Counted from the first letter of the stretch, positions 37,671 to 50,480 are shown. The stretch is 64,000 nt of DNA from Vibrio sp. FE10 (GCF_030297155.1 NZ_AP028067.1:3744077-3808076), one strand, 5' to 3'. Notes: generated by a model not told the origin, from the letters alone. Numbers and translations are program-made.

Positions 37671-39215
37671 ATGAGTGACGACACCTCCACTCCCAAAAAA
37701 CAAAGTGGCGCAGATTATCTGCGCCAGATCCTGAGAGCACCGGTTTACGAAGCAGCGATTGTGACACCTCTGCAAGACATGCCACGTCTAAGCGCTCGTA
37801 TCGGTAATCAGGTTCAGCTAAAACGAGAGGACCGTCAGCCGGTACACTCGTTTAAGTTGCGCGGCGCTTACAACATGGTTTCAAGCCTTTCTGAACAACA
37901 GAAAGCCGCAGGTGTGATCGCAGCATCAGCAGGAAACCACGCACAAGGTATGGCGCTATCTGGCTCTAAGTTGGGTATTCAAACCACGATAGTGATGCCA
38001 AAAACGACGCCGGACATCAAGGTCGATGCGGTACGCGGTTTTGGCGGCAAAGTGGTTTTGCACGGCAGTAATTTCGATGAAGCGAAAGCGGAAGCGGAAC
38101 GCCTATCAGCTGAACATGGCTTCACCTTTGTGCCTCCTTTCGATCACCCACTCGTGATTGCAGGACAAGGTACTATGGGTATGGAGATGCTGCAGCAGAA
38201 CGGTCACATGGATTACATCTTTGTACCGGTTGGTGGTGGTGGCTTGGCCGCTGGTGTCGCAGTGCTTATCAAACAACTGATGCCAGAAATTAAAGTGATT
38301 GCGGTAGAGCCTGAAGACTCGGCTTGCTTGAAAGCAGCACTGGATGCGGGTGAACCCGTAGTACTGGATCAGGTCAGCATGTTTGCTGATGGTGTTGCGG
38401 TAAAACGCATTGGTGAAGAAACCTTCCGTCTTTGCCAACAGTACATTGATGGTCATATTACCGTCTCTAGCGATGAAATCTGCTCTGCGGTAAAGGACAT
38501 CTTTGAAGACACCCGTGCGATTGCTGAGCCTTCAGGAGCGCTTGCTCTGGCAGGCCTTAAAAAGTTTGCAGAACAAAACAAACTACAAGATAAGCAATTG
38601 GCGACGGTATTGTCTGGTGCAAACACCAACTTCCACGGTCTACGTTATGTCTCTGAGCGTTGTGAATTGGGTGAGAAGCGAGAAGGTCTACTTGCGGTAA
38701 CGATTCCAGAGCGACAAGGTGCGTTCCTAGAGTTCTGTAACATTATTGGTGGTCGAGCGGTGACTGAGTTTAACTACCGCCACAACGACGAAAGCCTGGC
38801 GAATATCTTCGTTGGTGTACGTCTACAAGGTGGACAAGAAGAACTCGAACACATCATCAATGACTTACGTGAGGGTGACTACGCGGTTGTCGACTTATCT
38901 GATGACGAGATGGCCAAACTGCACATTCGTTACATGATCGGCGGTAAACCATCGAAGCCATTGAAAGAACGTCTATATAGCTTTGAGTTTCCTGAATACC
39001 CTGGTGCATTGATTAAATTCCTTGATACCTTAGGCACTCATTGGAATATCAGCTTGTTCAACTATCGTAACCACGGCGCTGATTATGGTCGTGTGCTGTG
39101 TGGCTTTGAGCTTGGTGATGACGATCTGGCTCAGTTCTCTACGCACTTAGAAGAACTCGGCTACCAATGCAAAGATGAAACCGATAACCCTTCCTACAAG
39201 TTCTTCTTGTCTTAA
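37671..39215 (+). CDS. ilvA: IlvA, biosynthetic threonine deaminase
   Basis: A 514-residue PLP enzyme that converts threonine to 2-oxobutanoate for isoleucine. PLP Lys in HSFKLRGAYNM (about 62), the glycine phosphate-binding loop VGGGGLAAG (about 189) and two C-terminal ACT-like regulatory domains (about 335-420 and 425-510) for Ile inhibition and Val activation. Starts 3 nt after ilvD. Confidence 0.96.
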   Translation: MSDDTSTPKKQSGADYLRQILRAPVYEAAIVTPLQDMPRLSARIGNQVQLKREDRQPVHSFKLRGAYNMVSSLSEQQKAAGVIAASAGNHAQGMALSGSKLGIQTTIVMPKTTPDIKVDAVRGFGGKVVLHGSNFDEAKAEAERLSAEHGFTFVPPFDHPLVIAGQGTMGMEMLQQNGHMDYIFVPVGGGGLAAGVAVLIKQLMPEIKVIAVEPEDSACLKAALDAGEPVVLDQVSMFADGVAVKRIGEETFRLCQQYIDGHITVSSDEICSAVKDIFEDTRAIAEPSGALALAGLKKFAEQNKLQDKQLATVLSGANTNFHGLRYVSERCELGEKREGLLAVTIPERQGAFLEFCNIIGGRAVTEFNYRHNDESLANIFVGVRLQGGQEELEHIINDLREGDYAVVDLSDDEMAKLHIRYMIGGKPSKPLKERLYSFEFPEYPGALIKFLDTLGTHWNISLFNYRNHGADYGRVLCGFELGDDDLAQFSTHLEELGYQCKDETDNPSYKFFLS

Positions 39216-39233
39216 GAGTTCGGCCTATGCATG

Positions 39234-39269
39234 AAAAAGAGCGAGTTATGATAACTCGCTCTTTTTATT
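39234..39269. terminator. Terminator of ilvGMEDA, shared with convergent punR
   Basis: 15-bp perfect stem AAAAAGAGCGAGTTA / TAACTCGCTCTTTTT with TGA loop, A-rich left and T-rich right arms, between convergent genes. Confidence 0.92.
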
Positions 39270-39315
39270 GGGCCGATTCAAACCTCATTCGCAAGATCCT
39301 TAACCGATCACATCA

Positions 39316-40230
39316 TTAGATCGCTTTACGATGATCCAACCAATCTTGGTGAAGCTGTTCACTCGATCCTAAATACTTAACCATCCACTCGATCAACTTA
39401 TGGTTGTCGTCTTTACGCCACACTAAGCAGCAATGGCTCTGCGGGCTTGGCTCGGGCAATATTTTTTCCACCAGCAAACCTTGCTCAATAATAGGTGCGG
39501 CGATATGCCTTGGCATGTAACCCACCCCAACACCATTTTTAAGGCACTCTATTGCGCTGTACCAGTTAGGTAATAGAAGACGTCTCTGACTCGCATAGTG
39601 ACCAGTGTGACGCTTAGGCAGCACGCTAGAGGTATCATCCAAACAGATCGCTGGATATTGACTGACAAAGGCTTCGTTGAGGTTTTGCTCTCGCACACAA
39701 GGATGACTGGGTGACATAACAAATGCCCAATCTAACCGCCCCATATCCTTTACTTCAAAGTCACCACCAACCGGAATCGCCGAAGTAGCGCCAATCACAA
39801 TATCCGCTCTGCCCTGTGCAATGGCTTCCCAAGAACCGTTAAACACTTCCATGTTGATCTGTAACTCAGCGAACTCGAAGGTTTGATAAAACTCTTCAAT
39901 CATTGGCTTCATCTTGTCGAGCTTCACCACGTTATCAAGGGTTAGACGTAAGGTTTTCTTCCAACCACGCGCAGCTCGGCGAGTTTGTGCACTGAGTTCT
40001 TCCATTTGTCTCAGCAGTTGGCGAGCCTCTTCAATAAACAGCTCCCCAGCAGGCGTTAGCTCTACTTTTCTTGGTAAGCGTCTGAAAAGTAAAACATCAA
40101 GCTCTTGCTCTACCTGTCTAACCCCATAGCTGATCGCCGATGGTACTTTGTGCAATTGTTCTGCAGCCGCAGTAAAGCTGCCCAAGCGAGCAACGGTATC
40201 AAGCATTTCTAACGAGGATTTAGAGAACAT
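39316..40230 (-). CDS. punR: LysR-type regulator, PunR (YdhB)-like
   Basis: A 304-residue LysR-family regulator: winged-helix DNA-binding domain (1-60; SFTAAAEQLHKVPSAISYGVRQ) and a substrate-binding domain (about 90-295). Sequence (for example LEMLDTVARLGSFTAAAEQL) and its divergent partner, a Bcr/CflA-type transporter, match E. coli PunR-PunC, where PunR activates punC in response to purine nucleosides. The divergent region 40231-40393 should carry both promoters. Assignment rests on similarity and synteny. Confidence 0.82.
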   Translation of the reverse strand: MFSKSSLEMLDTVARLGSFTAAAEQLHKVPSAISYGVRQVEQELDVLLFRRLPRKVELTPAGELFIEEARQLLRQMEELSAQTRRAARGWKKTLRLTLDNVVKLDKMKPMIEEFYQTFEFAELQINMEVFNGSWEAIAQGRADIVIGATSAIPVGGDFEVKDMGRLDWAFVMSPSHPCVREQNLNEAFVSQYPAICLDDTSSVLPKRHTGHYASQRRLLLPNWYSAIECLKNGVGVGYMPRHIAAPIIEQGLLVEKILPEPSPQSHCCLVWRKDDNHKLIEWMVKYLGSSEQLHQDWLDHRKAI

Positions 40231-40393
40231 AAGCCTTCAAATTTTTTGATTGATAACTACATATTTTAGCGTTTTATTTTATCAGCTCTGAAAAATAGAA
40301 TGTCAGCATAAATAAACAGGGACTTTCACACCTGATTATCTAACAATTTTTTTGATGATAAAAACATCACTACCTTTAGCTTAATGGCATCTT

Positions 40394-41605
40394 ATGAATA
40401 TTTCTAAATTTCAATTGGTCTACCTTGCAGTACTTTCAATGCTTGGTTTCATCGCGACTGATATGTACCTTCCAGCGTTTAAAGCAATGGAAGTCGACTT
40501 TGCAACCGGTCCAGAGCAGATCGCCTTGTCTCTAACCGTATTCCTTGGCGGTATGGCACTGGGTCAGCTTCTTTGGGGTCTAGCAAGTGACAAATATGGT
40601 CACCGCAATACGCTAGCTGTCGGTCTAGTGATATTTACTGCTGCTTCATTCGGCTTAGCATTCAGTACCGAAGTATGGCACCTACTGACACTGCGCTTCA
40701 TTCAAGCGATCGGTGTATGTGCGCCTGCGGTAATTTGGCAAGCAATGGTTATCAAGCGCTACTCTCAGAGCAGTAGCCAGCAAATTTTTGCGACTATCAT
40801 GCCTCTAGTAGCCCTATCTCCAGCATTAGCACCTCAACTGGGTGTGTTGCTAGCAGACAGCTTTGGCTGGCACAGTATCTTTATCACATTGACGCTAATG
40901 GGCGCATTGTTGATCGCAACGACAATGGCTCAACCAAAAGAAGCGCCGGAAGTAAAACAAACATCGATAAAAACGGATATTAAAACGCTACTTAAGTCTA
41001 AGCCATACATGGGCAATGTGTTGATGTTTGCATCGGCGTCAGCAGCGTTCTTCGCTTACCTAACAGGTATGCCAGAGATCATGGCTCAGCTAGGTTATGA
41101 AGCCAAAGACATTGGCCTGAGCTTCATTCCACAGACAATCGCCTTTATGGCGGGTGGTTACTTCGGTAAGCAGGCAGTGAAAAAATACGGTGATGGCATC
41201 GTATTACGAAACCTGATTGGTTTGTTTAGTGTTGCTGCGTTACTGATTTTTATCGCATCACAATGGGAACTGACTTCAATTTGGCCTCTACTGGCACCGT
41301 TCTGTCTGATTGCAGTAGCAAACGGCGCGCTTTACCCAATCGTAGTAAACCGTGCCCTATCAAGCGCAAAACAGAGTCCAGCAACAGCGGCAGGCCTACA
41401 GAATAGCCTTCAGATCAGTATTAGTAGCCTATCAAGCGCATTAGTTGCCGCTATGGCGAGCCAAGCTCTAAGCGCGACAGGTATCGCTGTGGTGATTTGT
41501 TTAGGTACTTTGTGGATTGGTTACATCGTTTCGAACAAAGAACTGTCTGACCACTTTGTTGCGCCAGATAACTCTCGCGTAGTGGCAGAAGAGAAGCAAG
41601 ACTAG
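40394..41605 (+). CDS. punC: MFS transporter, PunC (YdhC)-like
   Basis: A 403-residue 12-TM major-facilitator protein of the drug:H+ antiporter-1 (Bcr) group. Motif D FIATDMYLPAFKAM (about 20-33) and motif A GLASDKYGHRNTL (about 62-74) are present. The E. coli homologue imports purine nucleosides. Divergent from its likely activator punR and followed by a strong terminator. Confidence 0.85.
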   Translation: MNISKFQLVYLAVLSMLGFIATDMYLPAFKAMEVDFATGPEQIALSLTVFLGGMALGQLLWGLASDKYGHRNTLAVGLVIFTAASFGLAFSTEVWHLLTLRFIQAIGVCAPAVIWQAMVIKRYSQSSSQQIFATIMPLVALSPALAPQLGVLLADSFGWHSIFITLTLMGALLIATTMAQPKEAPEVKQTSIKTDIKTLLKSKPYMGNVLMFASASAAFFAYLTGMPEIMAQLGYEAKDIGLSFIPQTIAFMAGGYFGKQAVKKYGDGIVLRNLIGLFSVAALLIFIASQWELTSIWPLLAPFCLIAVANGALYPIVVNRALSSAKQSPATAAGLQNSLQISISSLSSALVAAMASQALSATGIAVVICLGTLWIGYIVSNKELSDHFVAPDNSRVVAEEKQD

Positions 41606-41623
41606 CTTCTAGCTTAAGAAAAC

Positions 41624-41654
41624 AAAAAAAGAGCGAGATTACTCGCTCTTTTTT
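41624..41654. terminator. Terminator between punC and the GGDEF gene
   Basis: 13-bp stem AAAAAAGAGCGAG / CTCGCTCTTTTTT, loop ATTA. Its AAAAAGAGCGAG stem repeats that of the ilv terminator at 39234. Confidence 0.9.
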
Positions 41655-41685
41655 AATATCTACGGTTACTTAGATACCGCTTCGA

Positions 41686-43347
41686 TTACACTTCAACGGC
41701 TTCCAATACTGGTGCTTTGTGGCGACTGTATTCGTCATAGTTAACCACTCGGCTACGCCCCATATCTTTGGCCATATAGAGTGCGTTGTCTGCCATCTTA
41801 ACCAAAGATTCTGTATCAGACGCTGGTTTAGGATAGGTGGCAACACCAATAGATACGCCCAACTGTCCTAATGAAAGCCCTTTGTGCTCAAGGTGCATAG
41901 AGCGCACCGCATCACACAATGTCTGACCAAACTCCGTAGCTTGTTCCATCGAGTAATGCGGAAGCAGTATCGCTAACTCTTCACCGCCTAATCGGCATGC
42001 GATCTCATCTTCACTCACACTCTGTTTGAGTAGTGCGCTGATCTCTTTCAATACGAAATCACCCGCATCATGGCCAAAGTTGTCATTGAAACGTTTGAAG
42101 TGATCCAAATCGAGCATCAGCAATGATAACGGTTGCTCGCTGGTGGCGGAGTTCATCGAATGTTCTTCCAGTTTTTGTTCGAAGAAACGACGGTTAAACA
42201 GACCCGTTAATGGATCGCTTAATGCTTGTGAGCGAAGCTTCTCTTGAAGGCTCAAGTTAGCCAGCGCTAAACCTAAATGCTCTGAAACACTGAAAGCCAG
42301 TTGCTCGGTAATAGGATCAATCTTGATATCACCCACCCCGAAGTAAAGGTGCATAATACCGATGGTATTGCCGTGTGCAGTCAACGGAATACAAAGCGTT
42401 TGGTTGTTATCCATCTCGTGCATGTGCCCACAAGTCAACGAATGGAAATCATCATTCGATTGGTGCGCACGACCTTTACGTAATGACCAACACTCTTCCG
42501 GCGCAAAGCTTGCGCTACCCGGCCACGCTTCTCCCCAGTCGAGCTGAGTGATCAGCTGGTTACGCGATGCACGCATCAGGGAAACACTGCCGTTCACGTT
42601 ACCAAGAATTCGCGGCAAGATATCAGAAACAATCTGCTGTGCTTCAACCATGTTATTACACGCTGCCAACATGTTCGCGAGGCGGTGCATCAGTTCTATT
42701 TCATGAGTTCTTTGGCGAATACGCTCATCTTGCTTCTTCTGCTCTTCTTCCACTTTATGAACGATCTGACGGTTGCTTACATAAGACGTACCAATCAGGA
42801 AACTCAAGCTCAGTAATACCATGCCGATCAGAATTCCCATTAACTGGAAGTTCATCTGCTTAAGCTGGTGCATAGGTGAAGAGATCACGATAACGAAACT
42901 GTTATCGTTGATAGATTCTTTGTAGGAGTAATAGATTCGGTCAACAGAGGTAACGGTACTAAAACGCACATCACTGCCAAGTCCGGTTTTCAGAGCTTGC
43001 TGAAATTCAGGGCGGTCACTATGATTCTCAACGCTCGCCAGTGCATGATCAGACAGGTCAGTATCACCAATCACCACGCCATCAGGATTAATGATCTGAA
43101 TTCTTAACCGTGTGTTAGCTTGCGTAAGGTTACCAATATAATCATCAGCATCGACACCATCCGTAAACAAACTGTTGTCTTCACGGATTTCATAAACGAC
43201 ATCAGACATCAACGACACTAAGTGGTTGCGTTCGTTTTCTACTACTAACTTTTCCAAGGTGATGTAAAAGCCATATAGGCCCACCAGCATTGAAAAAGAT
43301 AAAATAACGATTGGCAGGGTCTGCCATTTCTTATCGACAAGTCTCAC
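41686..43347 (-). CDS. Membrane diguanylate cyclase, periplasmic sensor-GAF-GGDEF
   Basis: A 553-residue sensor protein. TM1 at about 12-31, a ~135-residue periplasmic domain, TM2 at about 168-190, a short coiled coil (EEEQKKQDERIRQRTHEIEL), a GAF-like domain (about 225-375) and a C-terminal GGDEF domain (about 380-540). The active site reads RLGGEELAILL, so c-di-GMP synthesis is expected. The I-site RxxD is replaced by VSED, so allosteric product inhibition at this site is probably lost. Single-gene unit divergent from nothing obvious; ligand unknown. Confidence 0.88.
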   Translation of the reverse strand: MRLVDKKWQTLPIVILSFSMLVGLYGFYITLEKLVVENERNHLVSLMSDVVYEIREDNSLFTDGVDADDYIGNLTQANTRLRIQIINPDGVVIGDTDLSDHALASVENHSDRPEFQQALKTGLGSDVRFSTVTSVDRIYYSYKESINDNSFVIVISSPMHQLKQMNFQLMGILIGMVLLSLSFLIGTSYVSNRQIVHKVEEEQKKQDERIRQRTHEIELMHRLANMLAACNNMVEAQQIVSDILPRILGNVNGSVSLMRASRNQLITQLDWGEAWPGSASFAPEECWSLRKGRAHQSNDDFHSLTCGHMHEMDNNQTLCIPLTAHGNTIGIMHLYFGVGDIKIDPITEQLAFSVSEHLGLALANLSLQEKLRSQALSDPLTGLFNRRFFEQKLEEHSMNSATSEQPLSLLMLDLDHFKRFNDNFGHDAGDFVLKEISALLKQSVSEDEIACRLGGEELAILLPHYSMEQATEFGQTLCDAVRSMHLEHKGLSLGQLGVSIGVATYPKPASDTESLVKMADNALYMAKDMGRSRVVNYDEYSRHKAPVLEAVEV

Positions 43348-43452
43348 AGTGTGTTCACTTCCATTTTACAGAACTACCGCCCGAATAATAACAAGACTAC
43401 AACAAAATACAATTGGGAAATAGATTATTTTTTTGTCAGTAAAGGATGACAA

Positions 43453-43484
43453 AAAAGCCAGCAACAATCGTTACTGGCTTTTAT
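43453..43484 (-). terminator. Hairpin between glmU and the GGDEF gene
   Basis: 9-bp stem AAAAGCCAG / CTGGCTTTT enclosing AAC/GTT. Both flanking genes run leftward, so it terminates glmU; A6 on the + strand gives the T tract. Confidence 0.8.
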
Positions 43485-43510
43485 CAGAATAAGATTTCAA
43501 ACGTCAGAAA

Positions 43511-44869
43511 TTACTTCTTAGTTGGACGTTTCCAATCAGCAATCTTGCGTTCTTTTGCACGGCTGATAACTAACTCATTTTCAGCAACATCACGAGTTAC
43601 TGTAGAGCCAGCACCAACGGTAGCACCGTTACCAATCGTAACAGGAGCGATGAGTTGGCTATCTGAACCAACAAATACGTCATCGCCAATGATGGTCTTA
43701 AACTTGTTCGCGCCATCGTAGTTACAAGTGATAGCACCGGCACCCACATTTACGCGCTGACCAATTTCAGCATCACCGAGATATGTTAGGTGGTTCGCTT
43801 TAGAACCTTCACCAAGGCGAGTGTTCTTCACTTCAACAAAGTTGCCGACGTGCGAATTGTTACGCATGTCAGCACCAGGACGTAAGCGAGTGAAAGGACC
43901 AACCGTACAGTCTTCACCAATTGTCGCACCTTCGATTACGCTGTATGGGCGAACGATAGTGTTGTCATCAATCTCACAGTCTTTCAGTACACAACCAGTG
44001 CCGATAACCACGTTATCACCAATGCTTACGCTGCCTTCAATGATTACGTTGGTATCAATCTCAACATCCATACCACATTGAAGCTCACCACGTAGGTCAA
44101 AGCGGCTTGGGTCGCGCAGCATTACGCCTTGCTTTAATAGCTTGTCTGCTTGCTCAGCTTGGTAAGCACGCTCTAGACGAGCCAGTTGAGAGCGATCGTT
44201 CACGCCTTCAACTTCAATTGGGTTGACAGGGTGAACCGCTTCAACCGCACGACCTTCATCGTGAGCCGCTGCGATAACGTCAGTCAGGTAATATTCACCT
44301 TGTGCGTTGTCATTGCTTAGACCTGATAGCCAACGCTTAAGATCGCCGCCTGTTGCGACCATAACGCCGGTGTTGATCTCTTTGATAAGCTTCTGCTCAT
44401 CGGTCGCATCTTTCTGCTCAACGATTGCCACGACAGGGCCATTGCGACGAATGATACGACCGTAACCCATAGGGTTATCTAGAACGACAGTGAGTAGTGC
44501 AATACCACCGTTTGGTTGAGCGTCTAATAGGTTTTCAATGGTTTCTGGCGAGATAAGCGGAACATCACCGTATAGTACAAGTACTTTTTCATCATCAGCG
44601 AAATGCGCAGAAGCCTGATCGACCGCGTGGCCAGTACCGAGCTGTTCAGCTTGCAGTGCCCAGTTAACCGTCTCGCTCGCTAGCGTAGATTTCATCTGCT
44701 CACCACCGTGGCCGTAAACCAAGTGGATGTTTTGAGCGCCTAAGCCGTTACAAGTATCGATAACGTGTTTAACCATCGGCTTACCCGCAAGAGTGTGTAG
44801 AACCTTTGGTGTGTTTGAATACATGCGAGTGCCTTTGCCCGCTGCGAGAATTACCGCGCTAAACTTCAT
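43511..44869 (-). CDS. glmU: GlmU, bifunctional UDP-N-acetylglucosamine pyrophosphorylase
   Basis: A 452-residue cytoplasmic enzyme making UDP-GlcNAc for peptidoglycan and LPS. N-terminal uridyltransferase domain (1-225; [18 protein letters not shown]) and C-terminal left-handed beta-helix acetyltransferase of hexapeptide repeats (about 250-430; [11 protein letters not shown] type). Start [11 protein letters not shown]; six extra in-frame codons upstream are ignored. Sits just beyond the atp operon as in other Vibrio. Confidence 0.96.
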   Translation of the reverse strand: MKFSAVILAAGKGTRMYSNTPKVLHTLAGKPMVKHVIDTCNGLGAQNIHLVYGHGGEQMKSTLASETVNWALQAEQLGTGHAVDQASAHFADDEKVLVLYGDVPLISPETIENLLDAQPNGGIALLTVVLDNPMGYGRIIRRNGPVVAIVEQKDATDEQKLIKEINTGVMVATGGDLKRWLSGLSNDNAQGEYYLTDVIAAAHDEGRAVEAVHPVNPIEVEGVNDRSQLARLERAYQAEQADKLLKQGVMLRDPSRFDLRGELQCGMDVEIDTNVIIEGSVSIGDNVVIGTGCVLKDCEIDDNTIVRPYSVIEGATIGEDCTVGPFTRLRPGADMRNNSHVGNFVEVKNTRLGEGSKANHLTYLGDAEIGQRVNVGAGAITCNYDGANKFKTIIGDDVFVGSDSQLIAPVTIGNGATVGAGSTVTRDVAENELVISRAKERKIADWKRPTKK

Positions 44870-45001
44870 TGTAAACCTATCCAACATTATTTTTTATTAA
44901 GCCGATATTGTAACCGTTTTTGGCCAAAAAATTAAATCGCAATAACCATTTAACCGGTATTGATATGTAAAAGGAGCATTTTTGAGAGTTCAAAAATGCA
45001 A

Positions 45002-45028
45002 AAAGGCGACCCTTAGGTCGCCTTTATC
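45002..45028 (-). terminator. Terminator of the atp operon
   Basis: 10-bp perfect stem AAAGGCGACC / GGTCGCCTTT, loop CTTA, downstream of atpC on the minus strand with the A run on the + strand. The same ten-base arms occur in the terminator at 58802. Confidence 0.9.
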
Positions 45029-45053
45029 TCAGAGTCACTAATCTTATAAAAGA

Positions 45054-45476
45054 TTAACGACGCTGTTTTGTCAGTTCGATAACTCGTAACTGAGCAATGG
45101 CTTTAGCCAGTTCACCGGCCGCTTGTGCGAAGTCTATGTCGCCATGCTGATTTTGGATATTCTCCACAGCCTTGCGCTTAGCTTCTTCCGCCTTTGCTGC
45201 GTCTAGTTCTTCACCACGGATAGCCGTATCAGCCAGTACAGTCGCTGTACCAGGCTGAACTTCTACCATACCACCAGAAACATAAATGATTTCTTCGTGG
45301 CCGTGCTGCTTAACAATACGCACCATACCAGGCTTGATAGCGGTCAGCAGTGGAGTGTGACCATGGAAAATACCAAGCTCACCCTCACTACCGGTCACCT
45401 GAAACGTTTCAACAAGACCAGAGAAAAGTTGTTTCTCTGCGCTTACAACGTCTAGGTGAAAGGTTATTGCTGCCAT
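45054..45476 (-). CDS. atpC: ATP synthase F1 epsilon subunit
   Basis: A 140-residue subunit: N-terminal beta sandwich (1-85; [20 protein letters not shown] near 30) and C-terminal helical hairpin (about 90-138) that can inhibit rotation. Last gene of atpIBEFHAGDC. Confidence 0.96.
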   Translation of the reverse strand: MAAITFHLDVVSAEKQLFSGLVETFQVTGSEGELGIFHGHTPLLTAIKPGMVRIVKQHGHEEIIYVSGGMVEVQPGTATVLADTAIRGEELDAAKAEEAKRKAVENIQNQHGDIDFAQAAGELAKAIAQLRVIELTKQRR

Positions 45477-45494
45477 ATCGCCTCCTAGTTAGCC

Positions 45495-46916
<1,422 letters not shown>

Positions 46917-46932
46917 TTAGTTTTACCTAAGC

Positions 46933-47799
46933 TTAAACCGCAGCTGCGCCTGAAACGATCTCAGAAAGTTCTTGTGTAATCGCCGATTGACGGGCTTTGT
47001 TATACACAAGTTCTAAGTCATCAATAATGTCACCAGCATTATCTGTTGCTGATTTCATTGCAATCATTCGAGCCGCTTGTTCACAAGCAAGATTCTCTAC
47101 CACACCTTGATACACTTGAGATTCGACGTATCGAACTAATAGTGCATCTAGTAATGGTTTTGGCTCAGGCTCATAAATGTAGTCCCAAGCATGATCGCGT
47201 TTCATGTCTTCGCTGTCTGATTTAGGCAAAGGAAGTAATTGATCGATCGTTGGTTCTTGAACCATAGTGTTTTCAAATCTGTTAAACACTACGAACAGGC
47301 GATCCAATTCACCTTCATCATATTTCTTCAGCATAACGCTTACAGAGCCAATCAAGTCTTCAAGGCTTGGACGATCGCCCAGACCAGAAACTTGAGCTGC
47401 TACTTTCGCGCCGCTGTTATTGAAAAATGCTGTTGCTTTAGAACCTACAATTGCAAGCTCTACATCAGCACCTTTCTCAGACCAATCTTTCATGTCATTC
47501 ATAGCTTTCTTGAACAAGTTAATGTTCAAACCACCACAAAGACCACGGTCTGTAGAAACGATGATGTAACCAACACGTTTGGCTTCACGTTCCTCAAGAT
47601 AAGGATGCTTATACTCGAGGCTACCATTAGCCAAATGACCGATCACTTTACGCATTGTTTCTGCATATGGACGAGTAGCTTCCATTGCGTCTTGAGAACG
47701 ACGCATTTTTGAAGCTGCTACCATTTCCATTGCTTTCGTAATCTTCTGTGTGCTTTTAACACTACCGATTTTATTACGTATCTCTTTTGCGCCGGCCAT
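46933..47799 (-). CDS. atpG: ATP synthase F1 gamma subunit
   Basis: A 288-residue rotor subunit: N-terminal helix [35 protein letters not shown] coiled coil start (conserved [16 protein letters not shown]), Rossmann-like middle, and C-terminal helix ([17 protein letters not shown]). Confidence 0.97.
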   Translation of the reverse strand: MAGAKEIRNKIGSVKSTQKITKAMEMVAASKMRRSQDAMEATRPYAETMRKVIGHLANGSLEYKHPYLEEREAKRVGYIIVSTDRGLCGGLNINLFKKAMNDMKDWSEKGADVELAIVGSKATAFFNNSGAKVAAQVSGLGDRPSLEDLIGSVSVMLKKYDEGELDRLFVVFNRFENTMVQEPTIDQLLPLPKSDSEDMKRDHAWDYIYEPEPKPLLDALLVRYVESQVYQGVVENLACEQAARMIAMKSATDNAGDIIDDLELVYNKARQSAITQELSEIVSGAAAV

Positions 47800-47847
47800 C
47801 GTTACTCTCCGTTAATGGTATGAGGTGGCCCTAAGACCACCTACCAA

Positions 47848-49389
47848 TTACCAGGTCTGGGTTGCCTTGAAATCGTCAACAAGCTTCTTCAGCTCAGCTT
47901 CGATTTCTTTGTTGAAAGCACCCGTTGCGTCGATCTGTGTTGCTAGATCAGCGTATTGACCACGAGCAAACGACAGTAAAGCAGCTTCAAAATCTAGAAC
48001 TTTAGAAAGCTCTACGTCTTGAAGGTATCCACGCTCTGCAGCGAAGATTACTAGAGCTTGGTCAAATACAGACATAGGAGCATATTGTTTCTGCTTCATC
48101 AGTTCTGTAACTTTTTGACCGTGGTCTAGTTGCTTTTTGGTCGCTTCATCAAGATCCGATGAGAACTGTGCAAATGCTGCGAGTTCACGGTATTGAGCTA
48201 GAGCAGTACGGATACCGCCAGATAGCTTCTTGATGATTTTAGTCTGCGCCGAACCACCTACACGAGAAACTGAGATACCAGGGTCAACAGCTGGACGTAC
48301 GCCCGCGTTGAATAGTTCAGTTTGTAGGAAGATCTGACCATCAGTAATCGAGATTACGTTCGTTGGTACGAATGCAGATACGTCACCAGCTTGCGTTTCG
48401 ATGATAGGTAGAGCAGTTAAAGAACCAGTCTTGCCTGTCACTTCACCGTTAGTGAACTTTTCTACGTATGCTTCGCTTACACGAGCAGCACGCTCTAGTA
48501 GACGAGAGTGAAGGTAGAAAACATCACCAGGGAACGCTTCACGGCCAGGTGGACGCTTAAGTAGTAGTGAAATTTGACGGTAAGCTACCGCTTGCTTAGA
48601 TAGATCATCATAAACAATCAGTGCATCTTCGCCGCGATCACGGAAGTATTCACCCATCGCACAACCAGCATACGGTGCAAGGTATTGCAGCGCAGCAGAT
48701 TCAGAAGCCGATGCAACAACAACAACAGTGTTAGCCAGTGCGCCGTGCTCTTCTAGTTTGCGAACTACGTTAGCAATAGTCGACGCTTTTTGGCCGATAG
48801 CTACGTAGATAGAGAAAATACCAGAGTCTTTCTGGTTGATAATCGCATCGATCGCCATTGCTGTTTTACCAGTCTGACGGTCACCGATTACTAGTTCACG
48901 TTGACCACGACCGATAGGGATCATTGAGTCAACTGACTTGTAACCAGTTTGAACAGGTTGATCTACCGATTTACGGTCGATTACACCTGGTGCGATAATT
49001 TCTACAGGCGAAGTTAATTTCGCTTCGATAGGACCTTTACCATCAATTGGCTCACCTAGCGTGTTTACAACACGACCAAGCATTTCAGGACCTACTGGTA
49101 CTTCAAGAATACGACCAGTACCTGTAACTTTCATGCCTTCCTGTAGGTCAGCATACGGGCCCATTACAACAGCACCAACCGAATCACGGTTCAAGTTTAG
49201 TGCTAGCGCGTAACGGCCACCCGGTAGTTCGATCATTTCACCTTGCATCACGTCCGCTAGGCCGTGGATGCTAAGGATGCCATCGCTTACAGAAACGATA
49301 GTACCTTCATTGCGAGCTTCACTAACAACGTCGAAAGATTCAATACGTTGTTTAATTAGATCGCTAATTTCAGTGGAATTAAGTTGCAT
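47848..49389 (-). CDS. atpA: ATP synthase F1 alpha subunit
   Basis: A 513-residue non-catalytic nucleotide-binding subunit. Start [16 protein letters not shown] gives the standard length; ten upstream in-frame codons overlap atpH and are excluded. Walker [12 protein letters not shown] (about 169) and the signature [13 protein letters not shown] near 363 are present. Confidence 0.97.
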   Translation of the reverse strand: MQLNSTEISDLIKQRIESFDVVSEARNEGTIVSVSDGILSIHGLADVMQGEMIELPGGRYALALNLNRDSVGAVVMGPYADLQEGMKVTGTGRILEVPVGPEMLGRVVNTLGEPIDGKGPIEAKLTSPVEIIAPGVIDRKSVDQPVQTGYKSVDSMIPIGRGQRELVIGDRQTGKTAMAIDAIINQKDSGIFSIYVAIGQKASTIANVVRKLEEHGALANTVVVVASASESAALQYLAPYAGCAMGEYFRDRGEDALIVYDDLSKQAVAYRQISLLLKRPPGREAFPGDVFYLHSRLLERAARVSEAYVEKFTNGEVTGKTGSLTALPIIETQAGDVSAFVPTNVISITDGQIFLQTELFNAGVRPAVDPGISVSRVGGSAQTKIIKKLSGGIRTALAQYRELAAFAQFSSDLDEATKKQLDHGQKVTELMKQKQYAPMSVFDQALVIFAAERGYLQDVELSKVLDFEAALLSFARGQYADLATQIDATGAFNKEIEAELKKLVDDFKATQTW

Positions 49390-49402
49390 GCTCCAATCCC
49401 CA

Positions 49403-49936
49403 TTAAGACTGCAATGCATCGCTCAGGCGGTCTAAACGACTGCGCGCTGAGTTATCGATGACTAGGTCTCCGGCTCGAATAATAACTCCACTAAGTAGAG
49501 TCTCATCTATACTGCAATTCAGCTGAACTTTGCGCGCTAGGCGCAGTTCCAATTTGCTGATGATGCTTGAACGTTGTTCTTCAGAAAGCTCAACCGCTGA
49601 AGTTACTTCAACGTCGATTTCTTTCTCATGCTCTTGTTTAAGCAATAAGAACTGTTTGCAAACATCAGGAAAGGCCATTAAACGACCATTCTCTGCCATC
49701 ACTTTAATTAAGTTCTGACCGAATTCATCAAATTGTTCGCCACAAATTACAATGAATACTTCAGCTAACTTTTCAGCAGTCATAGAACTGCTTAATAAAT
49801 TATGAACATCATCATTTTGTGCCACTTCGGCAGCAAAAGTAAGCATTTGACCCCATTGGTCTAGCTCACCTTTATCTACCGCAAAGTCAAACGCTGCTTT
49901 AGCATAGGGGCGTGCGATTGTAGTCAAATCAGACAT
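49403..49936 (-). CDS. atpH: ATP synthase F1 delta subunit
   Basis: A 177-residue stator subunit: six-helix N-terminal domain starting [15 protein letters not shown] and C-terminal [22 protein letters not shown] signature (shown in two parts as GVIIRAGD and DNSARSRL). Normal length. Confidence 0.96.
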   Translation of the reverse strand: MSDLTTIARPYAKAAFDFAVDKGELDQWGQMLTFAAEVAQNDDVHNLLSSSMTAEKLAEVFIVICGEQFDEFGQNLIKVMAENGRLMAFPDVCKQFLLLKQEHEKEIDVEVTSAVELSEEQRSSIISKLELRLARKVQLNCSIDETLLSGVIIRAGDLVIDNSARSRLDRLSDALQS

Positions 49937-49951
49937 ATACAGCCCCTTGCT

Positions 49952-50422
49952 TTAAAGTTTTGCAGTAATGTTGTTAAGAAGATCATTGTGTACATCTTTA
50001 TCGATAGTACGCTCAAGGATTTTCTCAGCACCAGCTATAGCCAGAGTTGCGACTTGTTTGCGCAGGTCATCACGGGCACGTGTGCGTTCAGCTTCAATTT
50101 CAGCTTCAGCTTGCGTTAAGATCTTCTGGCGTTCTGCCTGAGCCTCTTCGCGCGCTTCATCAATAATCTGAGCTTTACGTTTGTTTGCCTGATCAATAAC
50201 CTCAGTTGCAGTGCGCTTCGCTTCCTTCATTTGCTCAGAAGCGTTGGCTTGTGCCAGGTTCAAGTCTTTAGCAGCGCGTTCAGCGGCTACAAGACCGTCA
50301 GCAATTTTTTTCTGACGTTCTTCAATTGCTTGCATAATTGGTGGCCATACATATTTCATGCAGAACCAAACAAACAGCGAAAAAGCAATTGCTTGACCTA
50401 ACAGAGTTGCGTTCATATTCAC
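49952..50422 (-). CDS. atpF: ATP synthase Fo b subunit
   Basis: A 156-residue subunit with one N-terminal TM helix (about 5-25; [18 protein letters not shown]) and a long charged coiled coil that forms the peripheral stalk dimer. Confidence 0.96.
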   Translation of the reverse strand: MNMNATLLGQAIAFSLFVWFCMKYVWPPIMQAIEERQKKIADGLVAAERAAKDLNLAQANASEQMKEAKRTATEVIDQANKRKAQIIDEAREEAQAERQKILTQAEAEIEAERTRARDDLRKQVATLAIAGAEKILERTIDKDVHNDLLNNITAKL

Positions 50423-50480
50423 AACAGCTACTCCTCGTTAAGAATCAACTACAAAAATTTAATTAACTATTGAGAGTTAA

